A DNA stretch of 64,000 bases from Planctomycetota bacterium (GCA_004295085.1 SHNF01000017.1:270565-334564); one strand, 5' to 3'; positions 33,893 through 42,330 are shown, numbered from the stretch's first letter. Numbers and translations are program-made. The notes: generated from the letters alone by a model not told the origin.

Positions 33893-34425
33893 TCGAGCCA
33901 CCATCCCAGCGCCTTCATGACCACGCTGTTCTGCATGCCGCGCACCACGAGCAGGCCGGAGAAGCGCTCGCGCCAGGCCGGGAGCTTGCGGCTCAGGTAC
34001 CAGTGCATCGGCACGGCCGCCAGCAAGGCGAGCAGCGGGCCGGTGAGCATCGCGCCCAGGCCCCAGTACGTGTGCAGCTGCGCCGACGGCAGGCGCTCGT
34101 AGCAGAAGCGGCCGAAGCCCTCCGGCAGCACGTTCTCCAGCAAGGCGCGGCCCACGCTCCAGGACACCGGGTCCAGGAAGGCGATGCCGGCCAGCTTGGC
34201 CAGGCCCATGGCCAGCAGCCCGAGCGGGATGGAGGCCTTCAGCACCAGGAACAGCAGCAGGACCGCGAGCCAGCTCGTGCTCAGGCCCAGCCAACCGGTG
34301 CCGTCCTGCACATCGGCCACCGGCATCAGCCCCAGCCACACGCCGAAGTAGATGCCGAGCGAGAATTCCTGGACTTCGACCTTGCCGGCCAGGACGCGGG
34401 CGAGCATGCGGAGCAGCCCGAACAC
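33889..34425 (-). CDS. TIGR03546-like integral membrane protein
   Basis: The protein has 178 residues. About four hydrophobic segments are visible (about 20-38, 48-66, 72-90 and 122-142), with conserved-looking text FSLGIYFGVWLGLMPVAD, then FLDPVSWSVG, and a C-terminal amphipathic helix. The size and the pairing with a TIGR03545-like gene support this family; no biochemical function is known. GTG at 34425 has TATCCT seven bases upstream, which suggests a nearly leaderless transcript; ATG at 34407 is an alternative. It heads a three-gene operon with four-base overlaps. Confidence 0.75.
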   Translation of the reverse strand: MFGLLRMLARVLAGKVEVQEFSLGIYFGVWLGLMPVADVQDGTGWLGLSTSWLAVLLLFLVLKASIPLGLLAMGLAKLAGIAFLDPVSWSVGRALLENVLPEGFGRFCYERLPSAQLHTYWGLGAMLTGPLLALLAAVPMHWYLSRKLPAWRERFSGLLVVRGMQNSVVMKALGWWLE

Positions 34426-34432
34426 CTCAGAA

Positions 34433-34461
34433 AGGATAGCCGCGCACGGCTCCGGTATCCT
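34433..34461. promoter_or_regulatory. Divergent pair of TATCCT -10-like hexamers
   Basis: On the minus strand TATCCT covers 34438-34433, seven bases before the GTG at 34425. On the plus strand TATCCT covers 34456-34461, nine bases before the TTG at 34471. The 45-base divergent region thus has a matching hexamer close to each start and no Shine-Dalgarno sequence for either. Confidence 0.4.
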
Positions 34462-34470
34462 GCGCGCGGC

Positions 34471-36618
34471 TTGTTGCAGGCTTCGTCAGCGCGGGCGGGT
34501 GGAGCGGGCCCTGTTCGGGGCGTTCTCGCGCTGCTGGCGCGTTATCCGGCGCTGCTGCTTGGCCTGGCCTCGGCCCTGGCCGGGAGCGTCCTGTTCCGCG
34601 GCTCCGGGCTGATCATGGATGACATCGCCTATCTGGAGCGATTCCTGCCCACGCTGCGCTCCTGGCAGGAGGCCATCTACACGCCGGAGGCGCTGCGCGA
34701 CTGGTTCGGGCCGCTGCAGCGCCCCCTGACCTTGCTGTCCCTGCAGTTCGACCGCTGGCTCTGGGGCGGCGCAGCGGTCCAGGGCTTCCACGTCACCCAG
34801 GCCGCCTGGTACGGGACGGTGGTCGCGGCCTTCACGGCGCTGGCGGCGGCCCTGCTGCGAGGACTGGCGCCGCAGCTTCCCGCGGCCCGCGCCCGCGCCG
34901 CCACCTGGATCGCCGGACTCCTGTTCGCCATTCACCCCACGCACGTGGAGCCGGCCGCCTGGATCAGCACGCGTGCCGACGTGTTGTTCGCGCTATTCCT
35001 GCTCCTCGGCCTGCTGTCTGCGATCCGTGCGCTGGAATCGCACCGGCCGGGACGGACCTGGCTGTGGGGCGCCGCAGCAGCCGGCTGCGGCGTCCTCTCG
35101 GTACAGGCCAAGGAAACCGGCTACGCGCTGTTCCTGCTGGTGCCTGCCTTGCTGGCGCTGTGGCCGCAGCCGTGGCGCTGGCAGCGCCAGGCGCTGCCGC
35201 TGCTGGCACCGGCCGCCGCCGCCCTGCTGGTCTGCTTGCTGCTGCGCCAGGAGACGCCGGCGCGGCCGTGGCGCGACGACGCGGTGGCGTCGTGGCTGTC
35301 CGCGCTCGGCTGGGGCCTAACCAGCAGCGTCCTGCCGCTCAGCCCGCGCCTCCTCTACGATCCGCCGCCGCACTGGCTCTGGGGTGTGCTCGGCCTCGCG
35401 GGCGGAGCGGCGTGGCTGGTCCATTCCGTGCACCGCCTGCGCCGCGGCCAGCGCCTGCCCTTCTACGTGTTCCTGTTCACGCTGGCGACCCTGGCGCCCA
35501 CGTGGATGATCGCCTGGAAGCGGATCATGGCGGCCATCGTCTCGGACCGCTACCTGATGCTGCCCGTGGGCGGAGTGCTGCTGCTGGCGGCGCTGCCCTT
35601 GTCCGCGCCGCGCTGGCAGGCGCGGGCCGCGGCCGCGGCCTGGGCGGCGCTCTTCCTGGTTCTGGGCGGACGCTACGCCCTGGCCTGGCACGGCCCGCCG
35701 CAAGCGCTCGCCGTGTGGACGGTGGAGCACGCGCCACTGAGCGTGACGGCGCGCACCTGCTCGGTCCTGCGGGCGCTGCGCGCCGACGACATCCAGACCG
35801 CGCGGGCGCTGTTCGACGTGGCGCCGCCGCCGCGCGAGCAGCAGGACGAGGAAGGCAATTACGACGCGCTGCGCGCCACCATCCTGTTCTTCGAGGGCAA
35901 CTGGGGCGACGCTGTGGAAGCGGCGCGCAGGTCCGCGGAGCGTGATCGCGACAACCCGCGGCGCTGGCAGGAGCTGGGCTTCATGCTGTACGAGGCGTTC
36001 CGCGAAGCCGTGGACGAGCCCCAGGACGGGCAAGTGCTGCCGCGGCTGCTCGGGGATGCGCGCAATGCCTTGACGCTGGCCGTGCGCTTCGATCCGCGGG
36101 CGTACTACGCCTGGGAGACCCTGGGGCGCACGCTCGCGTCCATGGGCGACATGGACGGGGCACGCCAGGCGTTCCAGAAGGTCACCGAGATCGCTCCGGG
36201 CACGGAGGTCGCCGCGTTCGCCGTGATCCGCAGCCGCCTGCTGCCGGACCCTGCCACGTTCCAATGGGAGGAGCTGGAACGGATCCAGCTCCGGCTCGCG
36301 TCCGACGAGGCCCCTGCAGCGCGCTGGAGCAGCCTGGGCACGCTCCTCTACGAATACAGCCTGGACGTCGCCTATGCCGCCCCGGGCGGGGGCGCCCCCA
36401 GCCTCTTGCTGCAGGAGGCGCAGGAATGCCTGGAGCAGGCCCTGGCGCGCCAGCCCGAGCTGGCCGCGGCGCACCTGAAGCTGGGACTCGTGCGGGCCAC
36501 GCTGGGCGACCTGGATGGCGCCCGTCGATCCTTCGAGCAGGTGCTGGCCCGCAGTCCCGGCAGCCTTTCCGCGCGCTACGCCCAGCTCAACCTGCGGCGT
36601 CTCGAGGAGCAGGGTTAG
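34471..36618 (+). CDS. TMTC-like membrane glycosyltransferase (GT-C type) with C-terminal TPRs
   Basis: The protein has about 715 residues. The first 400 form some ten membrane segments. A DD pair at 50-51 (GLIMDDIAYLERF) sits in the first outer loop, where GT-C sugar transferases keep the catalytic Asp; LFAIHPTHVEPAAWISTRAD and VQAKETGYALFLL are close to the TMTC/DUF1736 pattern. From about 450 the protein is helical with tetratricopeptide-like units (AWETLGRTLASMGDMDGAR, AAHLKLGLVRATLGDLDGAR). Such proteins mannosylate or otherwise glycosylate secreted proteins. No ATG is present near the N terminus; TTG at 34471 is inferred from the hexamer upstream. It converges with the DUF1028-M28 gene and overlaps it by four bases. 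Confidence 0.72.
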   Translation: MLQASSARAGGAGPVRGVLALLARYPALLLGLASALAGSVLFRGSGLIMDDIAYLERFLPTLRSWQEAIYTPEALRDWFGPLQRPLTLLSLQFDRWLWGGAAVQGFHVTQAAWYGTVVAAFTALAAALLRGLAPQLPAARARAATWIAGLLFAIHPTHVEPAAWISTRADVLFALFLLLGLLSAIRALESHRPGRTWLWGAAAAGCGVLSVQAKETGYALFLLVPALLALWPQPWRWQRQALPLLAPAAAALLVCLLLRQETPARPWRDDAVASWLSALGWGLTSSVLPLSPRLLYDPPPHWLWGVLGLAGGAAWLVHSVHRLRRGQRLPFYVFLFTLATLAPTWMIAWKRIMAAIVSDRYLMLPVGGVLLLAALPLSAPRWQARAAAAAWAALFLVLGGRYALAWHGPPQALAVWTVEHAPLSVTARTCSVLRALRADDIQTARALFDVAPPPREQQDEEGNYDALRATILFFEGNWGDAVEAARRSAERDRDNPRRWQELGFMLYEAFREAVDEPQDGQVLPRLLGDARNALTLAVRFDPRAYYAWETLGRTLASMGDMDGARQAFQKVTEIAPGTEVAAFAVIRSRLLPDPATFQWEELERIQLRLASDEAPAARWSSLGTLLYEYSLDVAYAAPGGGAPSLLLQEAQECLEQALARQPELAAAHLKLGLVRATLGDLDGARRSFEQVLARSPGSLSARYAQLNLRRLEEQG

Positions 36619-38810
36619 TTCTGCGGCGTCGGGTACACGGGCAGGCTGCGGTGCCCGGCGGCGTCGTAGGCCTCCAGCGCAAACAGCCAGTCGTCCTTGC
36701 TGAAGCCCTCCAGGGTGATCTCGGTGGCTTCGCCCACGTCGCGGCGCTGCGTCCAGTCGGGCTCGTGCGTGCGCCGCAGCAGCACCGCATAGCCGGCGGC
36801 GCCCGCGCACGGCTCCCAGGACAGCCGCGTGTGCGGCGACAGCCGGCGCGTGTCCATGCGCGTCGCCGGCGCCGGCGGCGCCAGGCCCAGCTCGCCGGCG
36901 GCGGCGGCCACGGCGGCGCTCACGCGGCTCACGAAGGCGAAGTCCACGAACTCGGGCAGGTCGCCGTACTGGGTGCCGTTCTCCACGCGCACGTTCTGGT
37001 GCTGCTGCGCGTAGTTCTCGTTCGGCTCGGTCAGGCGCACGGCGGGCCAGCCCAGCTCGTTGAAAGGCTTGTGGTCGCCGCCGCGCAGGTAGCGGTCCTG
37101 GCGGAAGATCAACGTGATGGCGAAGCCCGGGACCGCCGTCTCGCCGGCGCGCCGCAGGTAGCGGGCCAGCTGGCGGCTGGGCGCGTCGTTGTCGCTGCCG
37201 GTCACCTTGCCGGCGGCGGGCACGCCCTCGCTGAACACGCGCAGGCGCCACGGCTCCAGCCGGCCGTTGCTGCCGGTGGCCCCGCCCACGATGTCCATGG
37301 TGAACATGGCAGCCACTTCCTTGCCTTCCTTCTTCCATTGCTCGGCCTGGGCGCGCGAGCCGAGCAGTCCCTGCTCCTCGCCGGCCACGGCCATGAACAC
37401 CAGCGTGGCGCGCGGCTCCAGGCCGCCGAGCAGGCGCGCCGCCTCCAGCACCACGGCCGTGCCGCTGGCGTCGTCGTTGGCGCCCGGCGCGTCGCACTGC
37501 GAGTCCATGACGTTGCTGCACATGCTGTCGTAGTGGCCGGAGAGGACCACCAGGCGCCCAGGATCGGAGCCGGGCAGGGTCGCCACCACGTTCACGATCT
37601 CGGCGCCGTCGGGCACGCGCGCGCCCTTTCCGACCTGGTGCGCCGCCAGCTCCACCTGCAGCCGGCCGCCGTGGTGCTCGGCGGAGATGCGCTCCAGCTC
37701 CTCCTGCAGCCAGTTGCGCGCGGCGCCGATGCCGCGCTTGCGATCCGAGGTGGAACTCAGGCTGTGGCGCGTGCCGAACCCCGCCAGCGTGCGGATGTCG
37801 CGCTCGATGCGCGCCGGGTCGGCGCGCGCGACCATGGCGCGCACGCCGGCGGCCGGCGCCAGGGCGGCGATGCGCGCCAGCAGCTCCGGATCGTCCGGCA
37901 GCTGTCCCGCGGCCGCCAGGCGCGGCGCCATCCCCAGCCACGCCGGATCGCGCGCGAACACGCGGCGCAGCAGCTCGAAGCCCTCGTCGGCGCCCTGCTG
38001 CACCAGTCCGACCGCTCTCCAGTAGCTCAGCTCCACCTGCTCGGCGTACAGCGCGTCGGCGCGCGTGTACTCGGCCAGGGCGCCCTCGGCGTCGCCGGCG
38101 GCCAGGCGCTCGTCGCCGGCGTTCGCTGCCGCGTAGGCGCGGTGCACGTTCAGCAGGCGGCGCAGCTCCTCCAGGGGCCGCGCATGATCCTCGACGCGCA
38201 GGTCCACGAGCACTCCGCGCCAGGCCTGCTCGCGCTTGCGCCCGTCCACGATCAGGAGCGCCGCGCTCTGCATGCCGCGCGCGTCGCCCCCGGCCCGCTG
38301 CGCGGCCTCCAGGGCCGCGAGCAGGCGCTCGGCGAAGTCACCCTTGGCCTGGCGGTAGCCCGCGGCCATGGCCGGCACCACGCCCGCGTCCAGCATGATG
38401 TTGGCCTGCACGGAGAAGCCCTCGCCGACCACGTGCCCTGCGGCCGGAATGCAGCCCTTGCCGGTCCAGGCGTCGACCCCTCCGCGGGCGTCCACGGCCG
38501 CCACCTGGCGCACGTCGCGGCCCTCGTCCGCGCCCACCCGCTTGTCCAGCGCCTCCTTCGGCGCCATCCCGGCGCGCAGGTCCTCCAGCAGCTCGGGGCC
38601 GTAGGCCTCGCGCGCGAACGACTGGGTCGCCACGGCGCCCACGCCCGCCTCCGCCCAGGTCACGACGCTGCCCACCGAGAACCAGTGGGACTGCACCGCG
38701 ACGCCGAGCTGTCCGGTCTCCGGATCGCGCGCCACGATGGAGTAGGTCGAGACCGGGGGACTCGGGGCCTGGACCAGGAGCACGAGAGCCAGGGTGAACA
38801 TACTCCGCAT
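36615..38810 (-). CDS. DUF1028-M28 peptidase fusion protein, exported
   Basis: The protein has 731 residues. A short signal peptide (MFTLALVLLVQAPSPP) precedes a DUF1028 domain (about 18-230): STYSIVARDPETGQLGVAVQ and AEAGVGAVATQSFAREAYG are diagnostic; this family has an Ntn-hydrolase-like fold. A helical linker with a TPR-like stretch follows. The second half is an M28 aminopeptidase with the zinc ligands in LSGHYDSM (H426, D428), GANDDASGTAVVLE, GEEQGLLGS (catalytic Glu), TMDIVGG and GGDHKPFNELGW. All M28 active-site residues are kept. A C-terminal beta domain (about 640-731) resembles fibronectin type III. ATG at 38810 or 38801 can start; no clear ribosome site is seen. Confidence 0.85.
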   Translation of the reverse strand: MRSMFTLALVLLVQAPSPPVSTYSIVARDPETGQLGVAVQSHWFSVGSVVTWAEAGVGAVATQSFAREAYGPELLEDLRAGMAPKEALDKRVGADEGRDVRQVAAVDARGGVDAWTGKGCIPAAGHVVGEGFSVQANIMLDAGVVPAMAAGYRQAKGDFAERLLAALEAAQRAGGDARGMQSAALLIVDGRKREQAWRGVLVDLRVEDHARPLEELRRLLNVHRAYAAANAGDERLAAGDAEGALAEYTRADALYAEQVELSYWRAVGLVQQGADEGFELLRRVFARDPAWLGMAPRLAAAGQLPDDPELLARIAALAPAAGVRAMVARADPARIERDIRTLAGFGTRHSLSSTSDRKRGIGAARNWLQEELERISAEHHGGRLQVELAAHQVGKGARVPDGAEIVNVVATLPGSDPGRLVVLSGHYDSMCSNVMDSQCDAPGANDDASGTAVVLEAARLLGGLEPRATLVFMAVAGEEQGLLGSRAQAEQWKKEGKEVAAMFTMDIVGGATGSNGRLEPWRLRVFSEGVPAAGKVTGSDNDAPSRQLARYLRRAGETAVPGFAITLIFRQDRYLRGGDHKPFNELGWPAVRLTEPNENYAQQHQNVRVENGTQYGDLPEFVDFAFVSRVSAAVAAAAGELGLAPPAPATRMDTRRLSPHTRLSWEPCAGAAGYAVLLRRTHEPDWTQRRDVGEATEITLEGFSKDDWLFALEAYDAAGHRSLPVYPTPQN

Positions 38811-38846
38811 GATAGGCGCGGTGGGCCAGCGGCCTGGCCGGGATCC

Positions 38847-38872
38847 CTTCCAGGTTTTCGCAATCCTGGAAG
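38847..38872. promoter_or_regulatory. Inverted repeat in a divergent intergenic region
   Basis: CTTCCAGG (38847-38854) and CCTGGAAG (38865-38872) form a perfect eight-base inverted repeat around an AT-rich ten-base centre. It lies between the fusion gene on the minus strand and the zinc-ribbon gene on the plus strand, so it could be a shared operator. Confidence 0.35.
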
Positions 38873-38927
38873 CGTCCTGCCGGCAGGCCGCCCTGGATTG
38901 AACCGAATACCGCGGCCGGCACGGCGC

Positions 38928-38933
38928 TAGGAT
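38928..38933 (+). promoter_or_regulatory. -10-like hexamer TAGGAT before the zinc ribbon-LemA-M48 operon
   Basis: TAGGAT lies 22 bases before the ATG at 38956. It belongs to the set of similar hexamers seen before first genes in this window. No good -35 is visible at the usual distance. Confidence 0.3.
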
Positions 38934-38955
38934 CGGCACGCCGGGTTCCTCTTGC

Positions 38956-39360
38956 ATGCAGTGTCCCGTGTGCCGCCTGGATCTGGCGATCGTCGAGCTC
39001 CAGGGCGTCGAGCTGGACGTGTGCGTGGACGGGCACGGTCTATGGTTCGACCGCGACGAGCTGGCGCAACTGTTCGAGCGCGCGAGGGTGGCGGAGGAGC
39101 TGGCGGACCTGGAGCAGGCGCTGGAGGGCCTGGAACGGGCCCGCAGCGCCCGGCGCTGCCCGCGCTGCGCCGGGCGCATGGACCAGGTGGCCTGGCGCCG
39201 GGACGGCGCCGTGGTGACGCTGGACCGCTGTCCGCACGCGCACGGCCTGTGGTTCGACCGCGGCGAGCTGGAGCAGCTCCTGCGCGCCGCATGCAGGGGG
39301 CACGCGCTCGCGCGCGTGCAAGGCTTCCTGCGGGACTACTGCCAGGGGTGGAACGCATGA
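38956..39360 (+). CDS. Double zf-TFIIB-type zinc ribbon protein
   Basis: The protein has 134 residues and consists of two copies of the zf-TFIIB unit. Copy 1 has CPVC (3-6), a Cys at 23 and HGLWFDRDEL at 27-36. Copy 2 has CPRC (68-71), a Cys at 92 and HGLWFDRGEL at 96-105. A helical linker lies between them. Each copy should bind one zinc. The partner is unknown, and the protein could bind nucleic acid or another protein. The stop overlaps the ATG of lemA, so the gene is co-translated with lemA and the M48 protease. Confidence 0.85.
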   Translation: MQCPVCRLDLAIVELQGVELDVCVDGHGLWFDRDELAQLFERARVAEELADLEQALEGLERARSARRCPRCAGRMDQVAWRRDGAVVTLDRCPHAHGLWFDRGELEQLLRAACRGHALARVQGFLRDYCQGWNA

Positions 39361-39905
39361 CCGGGCTGTGGATCGCATTGGCCATCGCCGCGATCGCGGT
39401 GGCGTACTTCATCGTGCTGTACAACGGTCTGATCGCGGCGCGCAACGACGCGCGCAACGCCTGGGCGCAGATCGACGTGCAGCTCAAGCGCCGTCACGAC
39501 CTGGTGCCGAACCTGGTGGCCGCGGTCAAGGGCTACATGCAACACGAGCGCGGCACCCTGGAATTGCTGGTGGCGGCGCGCAACCAGGCCGCGGAGGCGC
39601 GCGGCCCGGCCGCCCAGGGGGCCGCGGAAGGGGCCTTGAGCGGCGTGCTGGCGCGCTTCTTGGCGGTCGTCGAGGCCTATCCGGACCTGAAGGCCAACGC
39701 CAACTTCCGCGCCTTGCAGGAGGAACTGGCGTCCACCGAGAACCGCATCGCCTTCGCGCGCCAGGCCTACAACGACGAGGCCGCGCGCTACAACACCCGG
39801 CGCGAGACCTTCCCGGCCAGGCTCATCAGCGGCGGCTTCCAGAAAGCCGAGTACTTCGAGCTGGAGAACCGCGCGCAGGCCGCGGTTCCTCCCGCCTCCT
39901 TCTGA
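39357..39905 (+). CDS. lemA: LemA family membrane protein
   Basis: The protein has 182 residues. One membrane segment at about 4-22 is followed by the LemA signature YNGLIAARNDARNAWAQIDV and QLKRRHDLVPNLVAAVKGYM, then the four-helix bundle with ASTENRIAFARQAYNDE and RYNTRRETFPARLI. Most of the protein would lie outside the cytoplasmic membrane. LemA genes commonly stand next to HtpX/M48 proteases, as here, where the protease starts two bases after the stop. Confidence 0.93.
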   Translation: MTGLWIALAIAAIAVAYFIVLYNGLIAARNDARNAWAQIDVQLKRRHDLVPNLVAAVKGYMQHERGTLELLVAARNQAAEARGPAAQGAAEGALSGVLARFLAVVEAYPDLKANANFRALQEELASTENRIAFARQAYNDEAARYNTRRETFPARLISGGFQKAEYFELENRAQAAVPPASF

Positions 39906-39907
39906 GC

Positions 39908-41113
39908 ATGTGGGAGCAGATCCGCCGCAACCGCCGGCGCAGCGCGCTGGTCGTGGCCGCCATGGGCGTGCTCCTGGTCGCCACCGGCGCCGCGCTGGGC
40001 GGCCTGGCCGCTCAGAACGAGGCCGGGTTCCTGCTCGGCGCGGCCGTCGCCGGCGTCCTGTGGCTCATCCAATGGGGGATCACCGCCTCCCAGGGCGACC
40101 GCATCCTGCTGCGCGTCGCCGGCGCGAAGGAGGTCCGCAAGGCCGATCATCCCCAGCTCCACAACGTGGTCGAGGAGATGAGCATCGCTGCCAGCCTGGA
40201 TCAGAAGCCGCGCGTGTGCCTGGTGGACGATCCCGCGCCCAACGCCTTTGCGGTCGGACGCAACCCGCGTGATGCCGCGGTGGCGGTCACCACCGGGCTG
40301 CTGCGCCGCCTCGATCGCGACGAGCTGCAGGGCGTCATCGCCCACGAGATCGGCCACATCAAGAACCGGGACGTGGCGCTCATGACCACCGCCGGCATCA
40401 TGCTGGGCGTGATCGTGCTGCTCAGCGAGATCGGCGCCCGGTCCCTGCGCTTCGGCGGCGTGCGCCACTCGCGCTCGTCGCGCAAGGGCGGCGGCGGCGC
40501 GATCGTCCTCGTGCTGGTCGTGGTCCTGATCATCCTGGCACCGCTGCTGGCGCAGCTGATCTATTTCGCCTTGTCGCGCCGGCGCGAGTACCTGGCGGAC
40601 GCCTCGGCGGCGCGCTTCACGCGCTATCCCGAGGGGCTGGCGCGTGCCCTGGAGAAGATCGATGCCAGCGGCGTGCCGCTCGCGGACACCAGCAAGGTCA
40701 CGGCACCCATGTACATCGCCCCGCCCGCGGCGTCGCGCCGGCGCGCCGTGGCCTCCTGGTTCTCCACGCACCCGCCGCTGTCCGAGCGCATCCGCATCCT
40801 GCGCGGGATGGCCGGCGGTGCCGGCTACGACGCCTACCAGAGCGCCTACCAGGAAGCGCGCGGCGGTACGCTCATGGGCGCGCGCACCGTGAGCGAGGCG
40901 CGTGATCTGCCCGCCCGCGCCGCGCTGGCCGAGGCTGGCGCCGTTCCCGCGGCAGAACGCGCCCGCGCCGCCAGCGACGCCTTCCTGGCCGCCTCCGGCT
41001 ACGCCCGCCGGCCCTGCCCCTCCTGCACGGCGCTGCTCAAGCTGCCTCCGTCCCTGCAGGAGCGCGTGCTCAACTGTCCGCGCTGCGGTCAGCCGCTGCC
41101 ACGCGCCGACTGA
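39908..41113 (+). CDS. HtpX-like M48 membrane zinc protease with C-terminal zinc ribbon
   Basis: The protein has 401 residues. Two N-terminal membrane segments (about 12-33 and 40-60) and further ones around 160-180 and 200-225 are visible. The zinc site is HEIGH at 146-150, with the third ligand expected in SRRREYLADASAARFT. FSTHPPLSERIRIL is also typical of M48B. The family degrades misfolded membrane proteins. Unusually, the C terminus carries a CPSC...CPRC ribbon (about 371-395), echoing the zinc-ribbon protein two genes upstream. It is the last gene of the operon and converges with the ferredoxin gene. Confidence 0.88.
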   Translation: MWEQIRRNRRRSALVVAAMGVLLVATGAALGGLAAQNEAGFLLGAAVAGVLWLIQWGITASQGDRILLRVAGAKEVRKADHPQLHNVVEEMSIAASLDQKPRVCLVDDPAPNAFAVGRNPRDAAVAVTTGLLRRLDRDELQGVIAHEIGHIKNRDVALMTTAGIMLGVIVLLSEIGARSLRFGGVRHSRSSRKGGGGAIVLVLVVVLIILAPLLAQLIYFALSRRREYLADASAARFTRYPEGLARALEKIDASGVPLADTSKVTAPMYIAPPAASRRRAVASWFSTHPPLSERIRILRGMAGGAGYDAYQSAYQEARGGTLMGARTVSEARDLPARAALAEAGAVPAAERARAASDAFLAASGYARRPCPSCTALLKLPPSLQERVLNCPRCGQPLPRAD

Positions 41114-41120
41114 TCCGGCT

Positions 41121-42272
41121 CTACACCGCGCCGGCCTGGAAGGACCAGCCGAGGTCGGGCTCGAACTGGTGCTCGCGCGGCACGATGATGGCGTTCTTCA
41201 TGCACACCTGCTCGCACAGCTTGCAGGAGACGCAGGCCTTCTTGTCCACCACGGCCAGCATGTCGCTCATGTGGCCGCCCTCGCCCTCGCGCGGCACCAT
41301 CTCGATGCAGTCGAAGGGGCACACGTCCACGCAGTACGTGCAGCCGGTGCACAGCTCCTCGATGACCTCGGCCTTGGGGATCTCCTTGGGCTTGATGCGC
41401 TGCACGATCTCGCCGTCGCGGCCGGTGATGGCGTCGAACGGGCAGTAGATGCCGCACACCGAGCAGTTAATGCACAGCTTCGGATCGATATAGAAGATCT
41501 CTTTCGAGCCGCCCGTGATCGCGTTGGTGGGGCACACCTTCTCGCACACCGAGCAGCCGGTGCACAGGTCGGTGATGAAATGGCTGTGCCACTGGAACTC
41601 CGCCGCCGCCTCCCGGGTCGTGAAGACGTGCATCTCGAGCAGCCCGTGGCCGTCCAGGTGCTCTTTGACCTCCGCCGGCGCCGCCGGCAGGTCCAGGGCC
41701 AGGGTGAAGCGGTCCGGGAAGGCCGCGGAACGGTTGCACAGGGCCGCGCGCACCTTGGCGTCGCCCACCTTGGCCGACAGATACAGGCGCCGGCCGACCA
41801 CCGTGGTCATGGTCTCGTAGTGCGGCATGGCGGCACCCAGCCCGTACTTGAAGCGGTCGCGCGTCGGGGGCAGCGAGCGCGCGAACTGCAGGCGCAGCTC
41901 GAAGTGCCCGGGCGCGACCTCGGCGAACTTGTAGTCGCGGCCGTAACGGCGGTCAAACTCGGCCGGATCCTCCTCGTAGCCCGACTTGAGGAACTTGTCC
42001 CAGTCCTCTTCCCAGCCTTCGACCGCGACCAGCTTCACCTCTTCGCCTTCCGCGGCCGGCGGCAACTCCCCGGAGAAGGAGATGGCCTCGGTCGGGCAGA
42101 TGTCCACCACCTTGCGTGGGTTCACGCTGGGGACAAAGGGCTCGTGGCCCTTGCGCGCACGCGCCTTGCGCTCGTCGCCGACCCCGTACATCTCGAAGAT
42201 GTTGGTGAACTCGTTGGCGCAGGCATCGCAAGCGATGCACTTCTGCGGGTCTACGGCGAACGTGTCGGCCAT
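41121..42272 (-). CDS. Five-cluster ferredoxin-like protein with central domain
   Basis: The protein has 383 residues. The N-terminal module has one cluster site (C12, C15, C18 and C59). Residues about 70-235 are a central region without cysteine motifs or a family I can name. The C-terminal third has four full CxxCxxCxxxCP-type sites: CTGCSVCEKVCP, CINCSVCGIYCP, CTGCTYCVDVCP and CVSCKLCEQVCM (final Pro replaced by Met). It could hold five [4Fe-4S] clusters and act as an electron wire or hub. No signal peptide is seen. ATG at 42272 follows a well-formed promoter. Neighbours give no partner. Confidence 0.7.
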   Translation of the reverse strand: MADTFAVDPQKCIACDACANEFTNIFEMYGVGDERKARARKGHEPFVPSVNPRKVVDICPTEAISFSGELPPAAEGEEVKLVAVEGWEEDWDKFLKSGYEEDPAEFDRRYGRDYKFAEVAPGHFELRLQFARSLPPTRDRFKYGLGAAMPHYETMTTVVGRRLYLSAKVGDAKVRAALCNRSAAFPDRFTLALDLPAAPAEVKEHLDGHGLLEMHVFTTREAAAEFQWHSHFITDLCTGCSVCEKVCPTNAITGGSKEIFYIDPKLCINCSVCGIYCPFDAITGRDGEIVQRIKPKEIPKAEVIEELCTGCTYCVDVCPFDCIEMVPREGEGGHMSDMLAVVDKKACVSCKLCEQVCMKNAIIVPREHQFEPDLGWSFQAGAV

Positions 42273-42301
42273 GGCGAGGCGCACCCGGAGGGTAGCCCGG
42301 T

Positions 42302-42330
42302 AGTCTAGGCGAGCCGGACTCCGCTCTCAA
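42302..42330 (-). promoter_or_regulatory. Sigma-70-like promoter of the ferredoxin gene
   Basis: On the minus strand TTGAGA (42330-42325) and TAGACT (42307-42302) are separated by exactly 17 bases. The -35 matches four of six bases and the -10 four of six, including the key A and final T. The start would be about 42295, some 23 bases before the ATG. Confidence 0.5.
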
